A program made the position numbers and the translations under genes. A DNA stretch of 64,000 nucleotides from Streptomyces sp. CB02959 (GTDB lineage: Bacteria; Actinomycetota; Actinomycetes; Streptomycetales; Streptomycetaceae): contig NZ_NNBP01000027.1 in the NCBI RefSeq assembly GCF_002803155.1, forward strand, positions 1 to 64,000. Direction: 5' to 3'. A model generated the notes under the pieces. That model worked only from the letters and a program-made list of their open reading frames with translations. It had not been told where the DNA came from and did no database searches. Positions 23,906 to 33,738 of this stretch are shown here, piece by piece; within the stretch, counting starts at the first letter, position 1, and the number at the start of each line of letters is the position of its first letter.

Positions 23906-26479
23906 TCAGTGGCCGGTGTCGGGAATGCCGGGAGTGCCCGGGGCGTCGGACGAGATGGCGGAGCGCAGGGCCTGGAGCGATGCGTCGGCGAAGGCGTGGG
24001 CACGCGGGGTGGGGACGATGCCGTCGACGTAGCTGAAGTTCCAGGCGAGCTGGCCGTGGGTGGTGACGGCGGTCGCCACGATGGCTCCGGTGACGGAGAT
24101 GCCGGCGACGAGTTGGGTGTCGGACATGCGCCAGGGGCCCATGCGGTCGGGGAAGTCATGGCGACCGAGGTTGGAGAGAGTGAGGTTGAGCGGGCCCTGT
24201 TCGTCCATGTAGCGCATGAACGCCTCGCCGTCGGCCGAGGTCTTGGGCCCTGCCTGGTCCAGGAGGTTGACCAGGGCCAGGTGTTCCTCGCGCTGCCGGC
24301 GGTCGGCCAGGTCCTGGCTGATGGCGCGGGCCATGCCCCACAGGGGCGCGCCGGGCTGGTACCGGACGTGGGTGGGCAGGGTCGCCGCGTAGCTGCCGAC
24401 CTCGTCGTGGGAGACGGCAAGGTCCAGGTCGGAGCGGAAGTCGAGCGGGGAGCCGATGGAGAAGTGGGTCGGCTGTTGCGCGCCCGTCTCCTGGGCGACG
24501 GCGGTCACCATGGCGGCGGCCAGGGCCCCGTGCACGGTGGCATCGTGCCGTCGGCAGGCGCGCACCAGGAGCCGCAGTTCCTCGATGGTGAGGGACCTGT
24601 GCACCATCCGGGTGCGCCGCAGGGGGAAGGGGACCGGTTGGCTGGGGGTGATGCGCCGTGGCCGGAGTCGGCTGCGCTGCTCTTCGTCCCGCCGCATGAG
24701 GGCGGCGAGGGGGCTGTCCCCTGCCTGGCCCCGGAGGTGGCGCGGCAGCAGGTCTTCGGCGGCGGGCAGTGCCCGACGCGACGTGGTCGCCGGTTCCTGT
24801 CCGTCGGTGAGCTGCGCGGCGATGTCGGCCCACTCCCTGAGCAGGGACAGTCCCGTCATGCCGTCGGCTATGCAATGCGATGTCGTCAGGAGCAGGTCGT
24901 GGACGTCCTCGGCGCGCTCGGCACCCTCCCGCGTGATCGCCACGGCACGCAGCAGCGGACCGGTGCGCCAGTCGATGCCTTCGGCGAGTTCGTGCTCGTC
25001 GACCTCGTGTTCCCAACGCGTGTCGGCGTTGGGGGCGGCGGCCGGCACCTGGACGTACCGTAGCGGGATCGGCTGCCCGGCCAGCGGTCGGAACGCGGCG
25101 GCCGCTCCCCCGTCGTCACCGCTGATCGCAACGCGCAGCAGGGGGTGTCGGGCCTGGAGGACCTCCAGGGCACGGCGCAGGAGTGGCAGTTGCAGGTGGC
25201 CGTGGAGCCGGGTCCGGAAGACGGCGTTGAGCGGTGAGGTCCGGTCGGCGATCCAGTACCAGCGCTCCAGCGGGCTGAGGGCGCGTCGGACGCGGGGTTG
25301 GGGGGAGGGGATGCCGGGGAAGGTGAGGGCCTGGGCGTTCTGCCGGGCGAGTTCCTGATGTGGCGTCAGGCGGAAGTAGTCGTCCCGGGCCTGTCGGGTT
25401 GCGGGGGTGTCGGCCTGTTCGAGGTCGCTCATCGACCGGGAGGTCTCGACCATGGCGCGGGTGCGGTCGCGGCGGCGTTCTTCGTAGGTGCGCAGGGCGA
25501 GCGGCAGGTCGTCGCGGGCTCCCGGCTCGGCCAGGGTGTGTGCGAGGACCACCGCGTCTTCGATGGCCATCGCCGAGCCCTGGCCGAGGGCGGTCAGCAT
25601 GGGGTGCGCGGCGTCGCCGAGCAGGGTGACGGGGCCCTCTCCCCAGCGTTCCAGGAAGGCGCGGTCGCGGGAGGGCACGGCGAGGATGTCGGCGGCCGGG
25701 GTCGCTTCGATGACGGCCCGCACTTCGTCGGCCCAGCCGTCGTATGCCCGGGTGATGTCGTCCTTGGTGCCGTCCCAGGCGTGGGAGCGCTCGGCGGGCA
25801 TGTTCTTGGTGCCCCACCAGTAGACGCGGCCGTGGCCGATGTCGATGAGGCCGAAGCGCTGGCCGCTGCCCCAGTAGTGGCGTACGCAGCCCGGGGTGAG
25901 CCGGGGGTGCTCGAAGGGGACGACGCCGAGCCAGCAGACGTAACCGCTGTCCTGGGAGGTTTCGGATCCGACGAGTTGGGCGCGGACGGCCGAGTGGAAT
26001 CCATCGGCACCGATGAGGAGGTCGCCGTGTGCGGCACGGCCGTCGGCGAATCGGACGGTGACCCCGGTGTCGTCGGTCTGGAAGCCGGTGGCGACGGCAC
26101 CGAGGTGGAGGGGGCAGTCCGCGGTCGCTTCGAGCAGGGCTTCCTGGAGGTCCGAGCGGCTCAGGCAGACGCTGGGGGCGCCCACCTGGTCGCAGACCTC
26201 CTTGAAGGGCAGGTCCCTGATGGTCCGGCCGCGCTCGTCCAGGACCAGGAAGGACTCCGCGACCTGGCCGCGCTTGTCCAGGCCGAGGTCGATGCCCAGC
26301 GTGCCGAGTGCGGTGTGGGCGTTGCTCATGACCGACAGGCCGGAGCCGGCGGCCCGCAGCTCGGTGGCGCGCTCGTACACCGCCACGTCGATGCCGACCT
26401 TCCGGAGGGCGGTGGCGCAGGTCAGGCCGCCGATGCCGGCCCCGATGACGAGGGCCTTGAGGGGCTGTTGGTTGGGCAT
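23906..26479 (-). CDS. FAD-dependent monooxygenase fused to a condensation/acyltransferase domain
   Basis: 857 aa from ATG 26479 (AGGAGAAC upstream), 2 bp after the NRPS stop. Residues 1 to about 385 are a class A flavin monooxygenase: GAGIGGLTCATAL, GADGFHSAVR (157-166) and LLGDAAHPMLTALGQGSAMAIEDAV (GD motif near 288). After a short linker, residues about 398-857 form a condensation/PapA-like acyltransferase domain (LSPLERWYWIADR, LEVLQARHPLLRV). Its HxxxD motif is SHCIADGMTG (H535-D539). The frame is uninterrupted. The fusion suggests hydroxylation of a substrate coupled to acyl transfer or condensation with the NRPS product. The exact reaction is unknown. Confidence 0.85.
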   Translation of the reverse strand: MPNQQPLKALVIGAGIGGLTCATALRKVGIDVAVYERATELRAAGSGLSVMSNAHTALGTLGIDLGLDKRGQVAESFLVLDERGRTIRDLPFKEVCDQVGAPSVCLSRSDLQEALLEATADCPLHLGAVATGFQTDDTGVTVRFADGRAAHGDLLIGADGFHSAVRAQLVGSETSQDSGYVCWLGVVPFEHPRLTPGCVRHYWGSGQRFGLIDIGHGRVYWWGTKNMPAERSHAWDGTKDDITRAYDGWADEVRAVIEATPAADILAVPSRDRAFLERWGEGPVTLLGDAAHPMLTALGQGSAMAIEDAVVLAHTLAEPGARDDLPLALRTYEERRRDRTRAMVETSRSMSDLEQADTPATRQARDDYFRLTPHQELARQNAQALTFPGIPSPQPRVRRALSPLERWYWIADRTSPLNAVFRTRLHGHLQLPLLRRALEVLQARHPLLRVAISGDDGGAAAAFRPLAGQPIPLRYVQVPAAAPNADTRWEHEVDEHELAEGIDWRTGPLLRAVAITREGAERAEDVHDLLLTTSHCIADGMTGLSLLREWADIAAQLTDGQEPATTSRRALPAAEDLLPRHLRGQAGDSPLAALMRRDEEQRSRLRPRRITPSQPVPFPLRRTRMVHRSLTIEELRLLVRACRRHDATVHGALAAAMVTAVAQETGAQQPTHFSIGSPLDFRSDLDLAVSHDEVGSYAATLPTHVRYQPGAPLWGMARAISQDLADRRQREEHLALVNLLDQAGPKTSADGEAFMRYMDEQGPLNLTLSNLGRHDFPDRMGPWRMSDTQLVAGISVTGAIVATAVTTHGQLAWNFSYVDGIVPTPRAHAFADASLQALRSAISSDAPGTPGIPDTGH

Positions 26480-26481
26480 GG

Positions 26482-29400
26482 TCAGTTCTCCTGGTGGGGC
26501 CGGTCGGGTGAGGTGCGGATCAGGTCCGCGACCGTCTTCGCCACGTGCTGGACGTACGGTTCTTCCATGATCGTGAGGTGGTCGCCGGGTACGTCGACGA
26601 CGTGCAGCGGGCCGTCGGTCATGTCGCGCCAGCCGTTGGTCGCGTCGGTGTGGCGGCTGCCGGCCGCGCCGTGCATCGCGGTGAGGACGTCGGGCAGGGG
26701 TTCCAGGGCGCGGATCAGGGTGAGTTCCTGGTCCGTTGCCCGGGGCCGGTAGGCGAACGTCGCCTGCCAGTTCGCCTGGTAGACGCGGAAGAGCCGGCGG
26801 ATGACGGCCCCGGAGCTGCCGGCCGGCAGCACCCCGATCTCCGTGGCGAGGCGGGCGATGAAGTCGAACTTCTCCTCCAGCGTGGTCAGTTCGCGCGGGA
26901 TCTCCTCCAGGGGGGAGTCGCCGCCGCGTTCCAGCCAGAGCAGCTCCCAGAAGAACCAGCCCAGCAGTGCGTCGTCGTCGTGGCGGCGGCGTTCGCCCTG
27001 GCTGAGCGCCGTGGTGTCCAGGAGCACCAGGTGGTTCACTTCCTCGCCCGCGGCTCGCAGTTGGCGGGCCATCTCGAACGCGACGAAGCCGCCGAAGGAC
27101 CAACCGCCGAGGGTGTAGGGGCCGTGCGGCTGTATCTTGCGCAGCGCGGTGAGGTAGTTGTCCGCGATCTCCTCGACGGTGTGCAGCGGCGTGGTGCCGG
27201 GGTCCGCCCCGGCCGCCTGGAGGGCGTGGAGCGGCTGGTCGTCCGGGAGGTGCCGGGCGAAGCGCAGGTAGCACAGGACGTTGCCGCCCATGGGGTGGAC
27301 CATGAACAGCGGCGGGCGGGTGCCGTGCGGGCGGATGGGCACCAGGGGGTCGTAGGTGGCGATCGCGTCGCCCGCGCGCAGTCGCGCCGCGAGTCCGGCC
27401 ACGGTCGGGGTCGCGATGAACTCGGCCAGCGGGATGTTCACCCCGTAGCGCTGCTCGATCTGGACCACCAGGCGCATCGCGGTGAGCGAGGTGCCGCCCA
27501 GGTCGAAGAGGCTGTCGTGGACGCCGAGGGCGGGCCGGTGCAGCAGGTCCGCGAGCATCTGCGCCAGGGTGCTTTCGTAGGCGTCGCGCGGCTCGTCCGT
27601 GGTGGCGTCGGTGGTGGGGGCCAGCGGGAGGCGGCGCAGGGCGGCGTCGTCCCGTTTCCCACTGGGGGTCAGCGGGAGGTGCGCGGTCCATTGCAGGTGG
27701 GAGGGCACCATGTGGTCCGGCAGGGTGGCGCGCAGGTCCCGGCGGATGTCGGTGAGGTCCGCGCCGGTGTCGTCGTCGCCCACGAGGTAGGCCACGAGGA
27801 AGCAGTCGCCGTTGTCGTGCCGCCTGGCCACCACCGCGGCGTCGCGCAGGCCCGGGTAGCGGTCGGCGAGGCCGTTGAGGGCCAGTTCGACCTCGGCCGG
27901 TTCGACGCGGTGGCCGCGCACCTTGACCTGGGTGTCGGACCGTCCGGCGTAGGCGATCGTCCCGTCCGCCAGCACCAGGCCGAGGTCGCCGGTGTCGTAG
28001 AGCAGGTGGTCGCCGCAGGCGAAGGGGTGCGGGATGAAGCGTTCCTTGGTGAGGTCGCGTCGGCCCTCGTAGCCGTCGGACAGGCAGGCGCCGCCGAGGT
28101 AGAGGGTGCCGCGCGCTCCGGCGGGCACCGGGCGCAGCCGGTCGTCCAGCACATGGGCCTCGGCGCCGTCGACGGGGCTGCCGATCGGGGGCAGGGTGGG
28201 GAACGCGGCCGGGTCGCCGCTGAGGGTGAAGGCGGTGGCGACGTGGGTTTCGGTCGGTCCGTACTGGTTTTCCAGGACGGCGCCGGGCAGTGCCGCGCAC
28301 AGTCCGCGGATCTCCCGGGTGATGCGGAGTTGTTCGCCGGAGGAGATCAGCACCCTCAGCGCCCGGGGGGTGATGTCCAGTGCCTGTGAGGTCTCGGCCA
28401 GTTGCTGGAGGGCCACGTAGGGCAGGAAGACCCGCTCGATGCCCTCGCGGTCGATGCGCCGCAGCAGACCTGGCATGTCGCGTCGTTCGGCGTCGCCCAT
28501 CAGGTGCAGGGTGCCGCCGGAGCACAGGGTGGAGAAGATCTCCTGGAAGGAGACGTCGAAGCTGAGCGGCGCGTACTGCAAGGTGGCGCCGCCCGGGACA
28601 CCGGTGACGGCCCGGATCTGCCAGGCGACCAGGTTGGCCAGGGCGCGGTGCGGCATGGTCACGCCCTTGGGCCGGCCGGTGGAGCCGGAGGTGAACAGCA
28701 CGTACGCGGTGCTGTCGGCGGGGATGTGGGACGGCAGGTCCACGGCCTGGTCCGGGGCCGGTTCGGTCGTCGACTCGGCGGGCAGCAGCAGCGCGGGGTC
28801 GGGGAGCAGGTGGGCATGGGCGGCGTGGGCGATGACGCGGAAGGGCCGGGCCTGTTCGAGCATGTGGGCCAGCCGCTGGGCGGGGTAGCCGACGTCGAGC
28901 GGCAGCACGGCCGCGCCGGCTCGCAGCACGCCCAGGATGACGGCGATCGTCCGGGGTGACCGGTCCATGGCGATGCCGATGCGGGCCTGGGGCGGGGCGC
29001 CGAGTGCGCGCAGGTGGCGGGCCACCGTGTCGGCTTCCCGGGCCAGTTGGGCGTAGCTCCACCGCTCCTCCCCCATCACCAGGGCCGTCGCGTGCGGGGT
29101 GCGGGTGGCCTGATCGGTGAAGCGGTCGACGACGGTGGGGTGGGGCGTGGCCGGGGCGATTACCGGCCGGTCGGCGAGGAAGGCGAAGTCGGGCTCGGCG
29201 TGCGGGTCCTGCACCATCGTGCGCAGGATCCGCGCATAGGCGTGGGCGTACAGGCGCACCTGGTCGGCGGAGAGCGTGTCGCCGTCACCGTCGATCCGCA
29301 GCCATACGCGTCCGCCGTCGGGTTCGGTGACCGCGTTGACCAGGAGCCGGAAGTTGGTCTCCTCCCAGGTGCGGAAGGACCGCAGGTGGACGTCCGGCAG

Positions 29401-32400
29401 GTCGAGGACTTCGGCCAGTTGGTGGAAGTGCACGTAGTTGAAGGCGGTGTCCAGGACGAGGCCGCCGTGGTCCTCCTGGATGGCGCTGAGCGGGTAGCGG
29501 CGGTGGAGGTGGCTGTCCCGTTCCTGGTGGAAGGCTTCGCGTGCCACGTCCAGCCAGGTGGCCTGTGCGACATCGAGGCGCACGGGCAGGGCGTTGAGGA
29601 AGAGCCCTGCGGTGCGTTCGGCGTGGGCGAGTTCGGGCCGACCGTGGGTGAGCAGTCCGGTGGTCAGGTCGTGGGTGCCGGCGAACACGGCGAGTGTCAG
29701 GCAGTGTGCCGCAAAGAGCACGGACTTGACCGGCAGGCGCTGTTCGGCGGCGAACTTCCGTAATTTCGCCACGAGTTCGCCGGAGAGGTCGGCGCGGTGC
29801 GTGAGCGGTTCGCGGTCGGCGGTGGGCAGGTGCGCGGTGAACGCTTCGATCTGCAGGGGTTCGCAGCCGGCCAGCTTCTCTCGCCAGTACCGCTGCGCCT
29901 GCGGGGAGGCCAGGGCCTCGCGCTCGTGCTGCACGAAGGAGGCCGCGGTGGGCGGTTGCGGATCGTCGACGGGGCCGATGCCCATGCCCAGCCCGTGCGC
30001 GTAGTCCTGGAGGAGTTCCTGTAGGAGGGTGGCCACGCTTCCGCCGTCGAGGAGCGCGTGGTGGAAGCTGAGAACGAGATCGACGCCGTCGGGCCGGATG
30101 TGTGCCCGGAAGAGGTACGGCGGTGCCTGGTCGAAGGCGTAGGCGTGGCGGCGGCGGGCGTCGATGTGTGCGCGGACCTCGGTGTCGGCGGCGGTGCCGT
30201 CGAGCGGGCGCAGGTCGACGACGTCCAGGCCGCCGGCCGTCCGGGCGTGGACGATCTGCAACGGTTCGGAGAAGCCGGCCAGGGCGAAGGTCGAGCGCAG
30301 GACCGGATGGCGTGCCACCAGTCTGTCGAAGGACCGCCGGAAGACGTCCTCGTCCCACGGGAGTTCGAGGGTGTACCGGAAGACGTCCTTGTAGGTGGCG
30401 GAGGTGGCGTGCTGGCGGCTGTGGTAGATCAGGCCGAGTTGGAGGCGGGTGAGCGGCCAGGCGTCCTGGGCGTCTTCCAGGCGGGCGCGGTCCACGCCGG
30501 ATATGAGGGCGAACGGCGCGAGTCCCTGGTCGCCGGTGGGCCCCGTCCCGTTGTCGACGCGGGTGGCCAGTCCGGCGACCGTGGGGTTGCGGAGGAGGTC
30601 GGTCAGGGAGAACCGCAGTCCCTGCGCCTCGGCCTGGGCGCGCACCTTGAGCATGAGGATCGAGTCCCCGCCGAGGGTGAAGTAGTCGTCGTGGACGCCG
30701 ACGGTCTCCCGGTCCAGCACCCTGGCCCAGATCCCGGCCAGGACGGCCTCGGTGCGGTTGCGCGGCTGCTGACCGGTGGCCGGCGTGTCCTCGGGCAGCG
30801 GCAGCGCGCGGCGGTCCGCCTTGCCGTTGGGGGTCAGCGGAACGGCGTCGATCCGCACGAAGGAGGCCGGGACCATGAACGCCGGCAGCGTCCGTGCGAG
30901 CAGCTCGCGCAGGTGTACCGGGTCGATGGCGTCATCGGCGACGTAGTAGCCGATGAGCCGGGTGCCGCGGGTGGGGGTGGTGTGGTCGGTGACGAGGGCG
31001 TCGCGTACGCCGGGGGCCGCGCGCAGGGCGCTTGCGACCTCGCCCAGCTCCACGCGGTTGCCCCGGATCTTCACCTGGCCGTCGATCCGCCCGAGGTATT
31101 CCAGGGTGCCGTCCGCCAGCCATCGCGCGAGGTCACCGGTGCGGTAGATGCGACCACGGGCGGTGAACGGGTCGGGGGTGAACTTCTCGGCGGTCAGTTC
31201 CGGGCGGTCCAGATACCCGCGGGCGACGCCGACTCCGCCTATGCACAACTCACCTGCGACGCCCACCGGTTGGGGCAGATCATCGGGGCCCAGCACATAC
31301 AGCCGGGTGTTGTCGATCGGCCGGCCGATCGGGATCCGCTCGATGCCGCGGGCCGGGTCGCCGGGGCAGTCGTGGTACGACACGTCGACGGTGGCCTCGG
31401 TCGGTCCGTACAGGTTCACCAGGCGCGGCCGGCACCCCGCGTCGGATGCGCCGAAGACGTCGTTGAACTGCTCGACGCGCTCGGGCGGCAGGGCCTCGCC
31501 GCTGCAGAAGACATACCGCAGCGAGCGCAGGCCCTCGCGTGCCTCCGGTGACGCCTGGAGCAGGTCGAGGAACGGACCGAGCATCGAGGGTACGAAGTGC
31601 ACGACGGTGACGCGCTGTTCGCGGAGGGTCCGCAGGATCTGCCGTGGATCCTGCTGGCCGCCGGGCGGCAGCAGGGCCACCGCGGCGCCCTCGACGGCCC
31701 ACCAGAACAGTTCCCACACCGAGACGTCGAACGAGACCGGCGTCTTCTGCAACAGGACGTCGCCGTCGCCGAGCGGATAGCGTCGCTGCATCCAGGCCAG
31801 GCGGTTGACGACGCTGTGGTGCTCCACCATCACGCCCTTGGGGCGGCCGGTCGATCCGGAGGTGTAGATGACGTAGGCCAGGTCACGGGAGGTGCCGAGC
31901 GGCGGGAGCGGTGCGCCGCTCGAACGCAGCAGTTCCTCGATATGCCGCACCGTCGTCCCCGCGGGCACCGCGGTGGCAGACCGTTCGCCGTCGGTGATCA
32001 CCACCTTGGCGCGACTGTCCTCAAGCAGGAACCGCACCCGGTCCGCTGGATAGCCGGGGTCCACCGGTACGTAGGCGCCCCCGGACTTCAGTGCGCCGAG
32101 GAGCGCCACCAGCAGGCGGGGCCCCCGCTCCATCGTCACCGCGACCCGGTCGCCCGGGCCGACGCCCTCCTCGCGCAGGGACCGGGCGACGCGGTTGGCC
32201 CGTTCGTCCAGTTCGGCGTAGGTCAGGTGCTCGCCCGCGGCGTCGATGACGGCCGGCTGACCCGGGCGGCGCCTGGCCTGCTCCTCGAACAGGCCCTGGA
32301 GCGTGGCCTCTTCCGCATAGGGCACGGTCGGCCCGTGACTGCGCCCCGAGGTGAGGTCCTCGTATTCGGCGGCGGTCAGCATCGGCAGGTCCGTCACGGG

Positions 32401-33738
32401 CCGGTCCAGCATGTCCACACCGTGCGTGAGCAGTGTGCTGAGGTGGCCGGCGACCGCGGCGATGGGCAGGTCCTGGTCGAAGACGTCCTGGGCGTAGTCC
32501 AGATCGATGCGGAGGTCGGCGGTGTCGGCGAAGGCGGACACCGTGACGCCCAGGGCGTCCTGTTCGTGCGAGGGGGCCATCATGGCCGTCTGCCGCGCCA
32601 CTCCGGGGAGGGGTGCCGGCCGCGACCAGTGCAGGTAGGAGAGCGTGACGTCGAAGAGTTGGCGGGGTCCTCCGGCGGTCGTGGGCAGTTCGCGCAGGAC
32701 ATCACCGAGGGAGAGCCGTTCGTGGTGCCGGAGGTCGACGATCGACTGCTGGGTGTCGGCGACCAGTTCCCGCACCGTCCGCCCTCCGTGCGCCGGCAGT
32801 CGCAGCGGCAGCGTGTTGGCGAACTGGCCCAGGGTGCCCTTGTGGTGGCTCTCCGGCCGGTTGAGGAAGGGGACGCCGAGGACCGCCTCCGGGCTGCGGT
32901 GCAGCCGCGTCAGCCAGGTGCCGAACATGGCGGCGACGTAGGCGAACGGCGCGAGTCCGGCGGCCCGGACCTGCTCGACGACGCGGCCGTCGACGACGAA
33001 CGAGTGGCGGCCGTGGCGGTCCCCGCCCGGGGTGCGGGTGAACAGTGCGGGCTCCACACCGGCGAGGGTTTCCCGATGGAAGGCGCGGTCGCGGTCGCCC
33101 GCCGCACCGGCACGGTAGGCCGCCTCCTCCTCGATGAGTGCCAGGTAGGAGGACGACGCGCAGGGGTCGGCGGCGCCCTGTCCGCCGGCGCCCGTGGCCC
33201 GCGCATAGTCCTCGGTGATCTCGTGGCTCAGCCGGTTGATGGTCCAGCCGTCGGCGACGATGTGGTGCGCCTTGACGTGCAGATGCGTGACGTCCGGGCC
33301 CTCCAGCAGCAGCGTGGCCTCGACCAGCCCGCCGCCCTCGGTGAGCGGCAGTGCCGTCGCCATCGAGCGCCGCATCCACTCGGCACAGGCCGCCTGCGGT
33401 TCGAGCTCGTGTGACAGGTCGATCCGGCCGACCCGAATCGCCTCGTCCGCCACCCACTGCAGGGGGCTGCCCGCGTGCTCCGCGAACCGCAGTCGGAACG
33501 TCGTATGGCGGTGCAGTACGTGCTCGACGCACCTGGCGAGGACTTCGTGATCGACCGGGCCGCGTAAGCTTTCGTGGAGTACGCAGTTGAACTGCGGCGA
33601 CTGCGGAGCCTGCGAACCGGCGGCCCAGATGTCCCGTTGATAGGCGGTCAGTGGGCTCTGCGGATGTTGCTGTGGCTGCGCCCGCGGGTCACGGGGGGTC
33701 GCGCCGGCAGCGACTGTCCTATTCATGATCCGCATCAT
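26482..33738 (-). CDS. dimodular nonribosomal peptide synthetase C-A-T-C-A-T-TE
   Basis: 2418 aa. C1 about 30-460 (HHIVADG 158-164). A1 about 475-980, with code residues read by alignment to GrsA as D671 V672 W675 H714 V743 C745 L776 V784 D785 K973 (DVWHVCLVDK), close to the serine code DVWHLSLIDK. T1 has LGGDS with Ser1026. C2 about 1085-1520 has FHHALLDG. A2 about 1540-2038 has code D-V-Q-F-L-S-Q-V-A-K, not a clear match (DVQ start as in proline codes). T2 has LGGTS with Ser2084. TE is about 2130-2418 with GWSFGG, Ser2214, and GDHLTIM. No epimerisation or methylation domain is present. A leading C domain implies an acyl starter or partner protein. Of the clustered ATGs (33738, 33735, 33726) none has a strong Shine-Dalgarno. 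Confidence 0.93.
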   Translation of the reverse strand: MMRIMNRTVAAGATPRDPRAQPQQHPQSPLTAYQRDIWAAGSQAPQSPQFNCVLHESLRGPVDHEVLARCVEHVLHRHTTFRLRFAEHAGSPLQWVADEAIRVGRIDLSHELEPQAACAEWMRRSMATALPLTEGGGLVEATLLLEGPDVTHLHVKAHHIVADGWTINRLSHEITEDYARATGAGGQGAADPCASSSYLALIEEEAAYRAGAAGDRDRAFHRETLAGVEPALFTRTPGGDRHGRHSFVVDGRVVEQVRAAGLAPFAYVAAMFGTWLTRLHRSPEAVLGVPFLNRPESHHKGTLGQFANTLPLRLPAHGGRTVRELVADTQQSIVDLRHHERLSLGDVLRELPTTAGGPRQLFDVTLSYLHWSRPAPLPGVARQTAMMAPSHEQDALGVTVSAFADTADLRIDLDYAQDVFDQDLPIAAVAGHLSTLLTHGVDMLDRPVTDLPMLTAAEYEDLTSGRSHGPTVPYAEEATLQGLFEEQARRRPGQPAVIDAAGEHLTYAELDERANRVARSLREEGVGPGDRVAVTMERGPRLLVALLGALKSGGAYVPVDPGYPADRVRFLLEDSRAKVVITDGERSATAVPAGTTVRHIEELLRSSGAPLPPLGTSRDLAYVIYTSGSTGRPKGVMVEHHSVVNRLAWMQRRYPLGDGDVLLQKTPVSFDVSVWELFWWAVEGAAVALLPPGGQQDPRQILRTLREQRVTVVHFVPSMLGPFLDLLQASPEAREGLRSLRYVFCSGEALPPERVEQFNDVFGASDAGCRPRLVNLYGPTEATVDVSYHDCPGDPARGIERIPIGRPIDNTRLYVLGPDDLPQPVGVAGELCIGGVGVARGYLDRPELTAEKFTPDPFTARGRIYRTGDLARWLADGTLEYLGRIDGQVKIRGNRVELGEVASALRAAPGVRDALVTDHTTPTRGTRLIGYYVADDAIDPVHLRELLARTLPAFMVPASFVRIDAVPLTPNGKADRRALPLPEDTPATGQQPRNRTEAVLAGIWARVLDRETVGVHDDYFTLGGDSILMLKVRAQAEAQGLRFSLTDLLRNPTVAGLATRVDNGTGPTGDQGLAPFALISGVDRARLEDAQDAWPLTRLQLGLIYHSRQHATSATYKDVFRYTLELPWDEDVFRRSFDRLVARHPVLRSTFALAGFSEPLQIVHARTAGGLDVVDLRPLDGTAADTEVRAHIDARRRHAYAFDQAPPYLFRAHIRPDGVDLVLSFHHALLDGGSVATLLQELLQDYAHGLGMGIGPVDDPQPPTAASFVQHEREALASPQAQRYWREKLAGCEPLQIEAFTAHLPTADREPLTHRADLSGELVAKLRKFAAEQRLPVKSVLFAAHCLTLAVFAGTHDLTTGLLTHGRPELAHAERTAGLFLNALPVRLDVAQATWLDVAREAFHQERDSHLHRRYPLSAIQEDHGGLVLDTAFNYVHFHQLAEVLDLPDVHLRSFRTWEETNFRLLVNAVTEPDGGRVWLRIDGDGDTLSADQVRLYAHAYARILRTMVQDPHAEPDFAFLADRPVIAPATPHPTVVDRFTDQATRTPHATALVMGEERWSYAQLAREADTVARHLRALGAPPQARIGIAMDRSPRTIAVILGVLRAGAAVLPLDVGYPAQRLAHMLEQARPFRVIAHAAHAHLLPDPALLLPAESTTEPAPDQAVDLPSHIPADSTAYVLFTSGSTGRPKGVTMPHRALANLVAWQIRAVTGVPGGATLQYAPLSFDVSFQEIFSTLCSGGTLHLMGDAERRDMPGLLRRIDREGIERVFLPYVALQQLAETSQALDITPRALRVLISSGEQLRITREIRGLCAALPGAVLENQYGPTETHVATAFTLSGDPAAFPTLPPIGSPVDGAEAHVLDDRLRPVPAGARGTLYLGGACLSDGYEGRRDLTKERFIPHPFACGDHLLYDTGDLGLVLADGTIAYAGRSDTQVKVRGHRVEPAEVELALNGLADRYPGLRDAAVVARRHDNGDCFLVAYLVGDDDTGADLTDIRRDLRATLPDHMVPSHLQWTAHLPLTPSGKRDDAALRRLPLAPTTDATTDEPRDAYESTLAQMLADLLHRPALGVHDSLFDLGGTSLTAMRLVVQIEQRYGVNIPLAEFIATPTVAGLAARLRAGDAIATYDPLVPIRPHGTRPPLFMVHPMGGNVLCYLRFARHLPDDQPLHALQAAGADPGTTPLHTVEEIADNYLTALRKIQPHGPYTLGGWSFGGFVAFEMARQLRAAGEEVNHLVLLDTTALSQGERRRHDDDALLGWFFWELLWLERGGDSPLEEIPRELTTLEEKFDFIARLATEIGVLPAGSSGAVIRRLFRVYQANWQATFAYRPRATDQELTLIRALEPLPDVLTAMHGAAGSRHTDATNGWRDMTDGPLHVVDVPGDHLTIMEEPYVQHVAKTVADLIRTSPDRPHQEN

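Noticed and set aside
22963-24420. Longer 485-codon reading of the SDR gene
   Set aside because: The extra N terminus is antiphase to the condensation domain; GTG 23862 has a ribosome site and fits the family length.
26545-33414. Several 500-600 codon plus-strand frames opposite the NRPS
   Set aside because: Typical GC-rich antisense frames without motifs.
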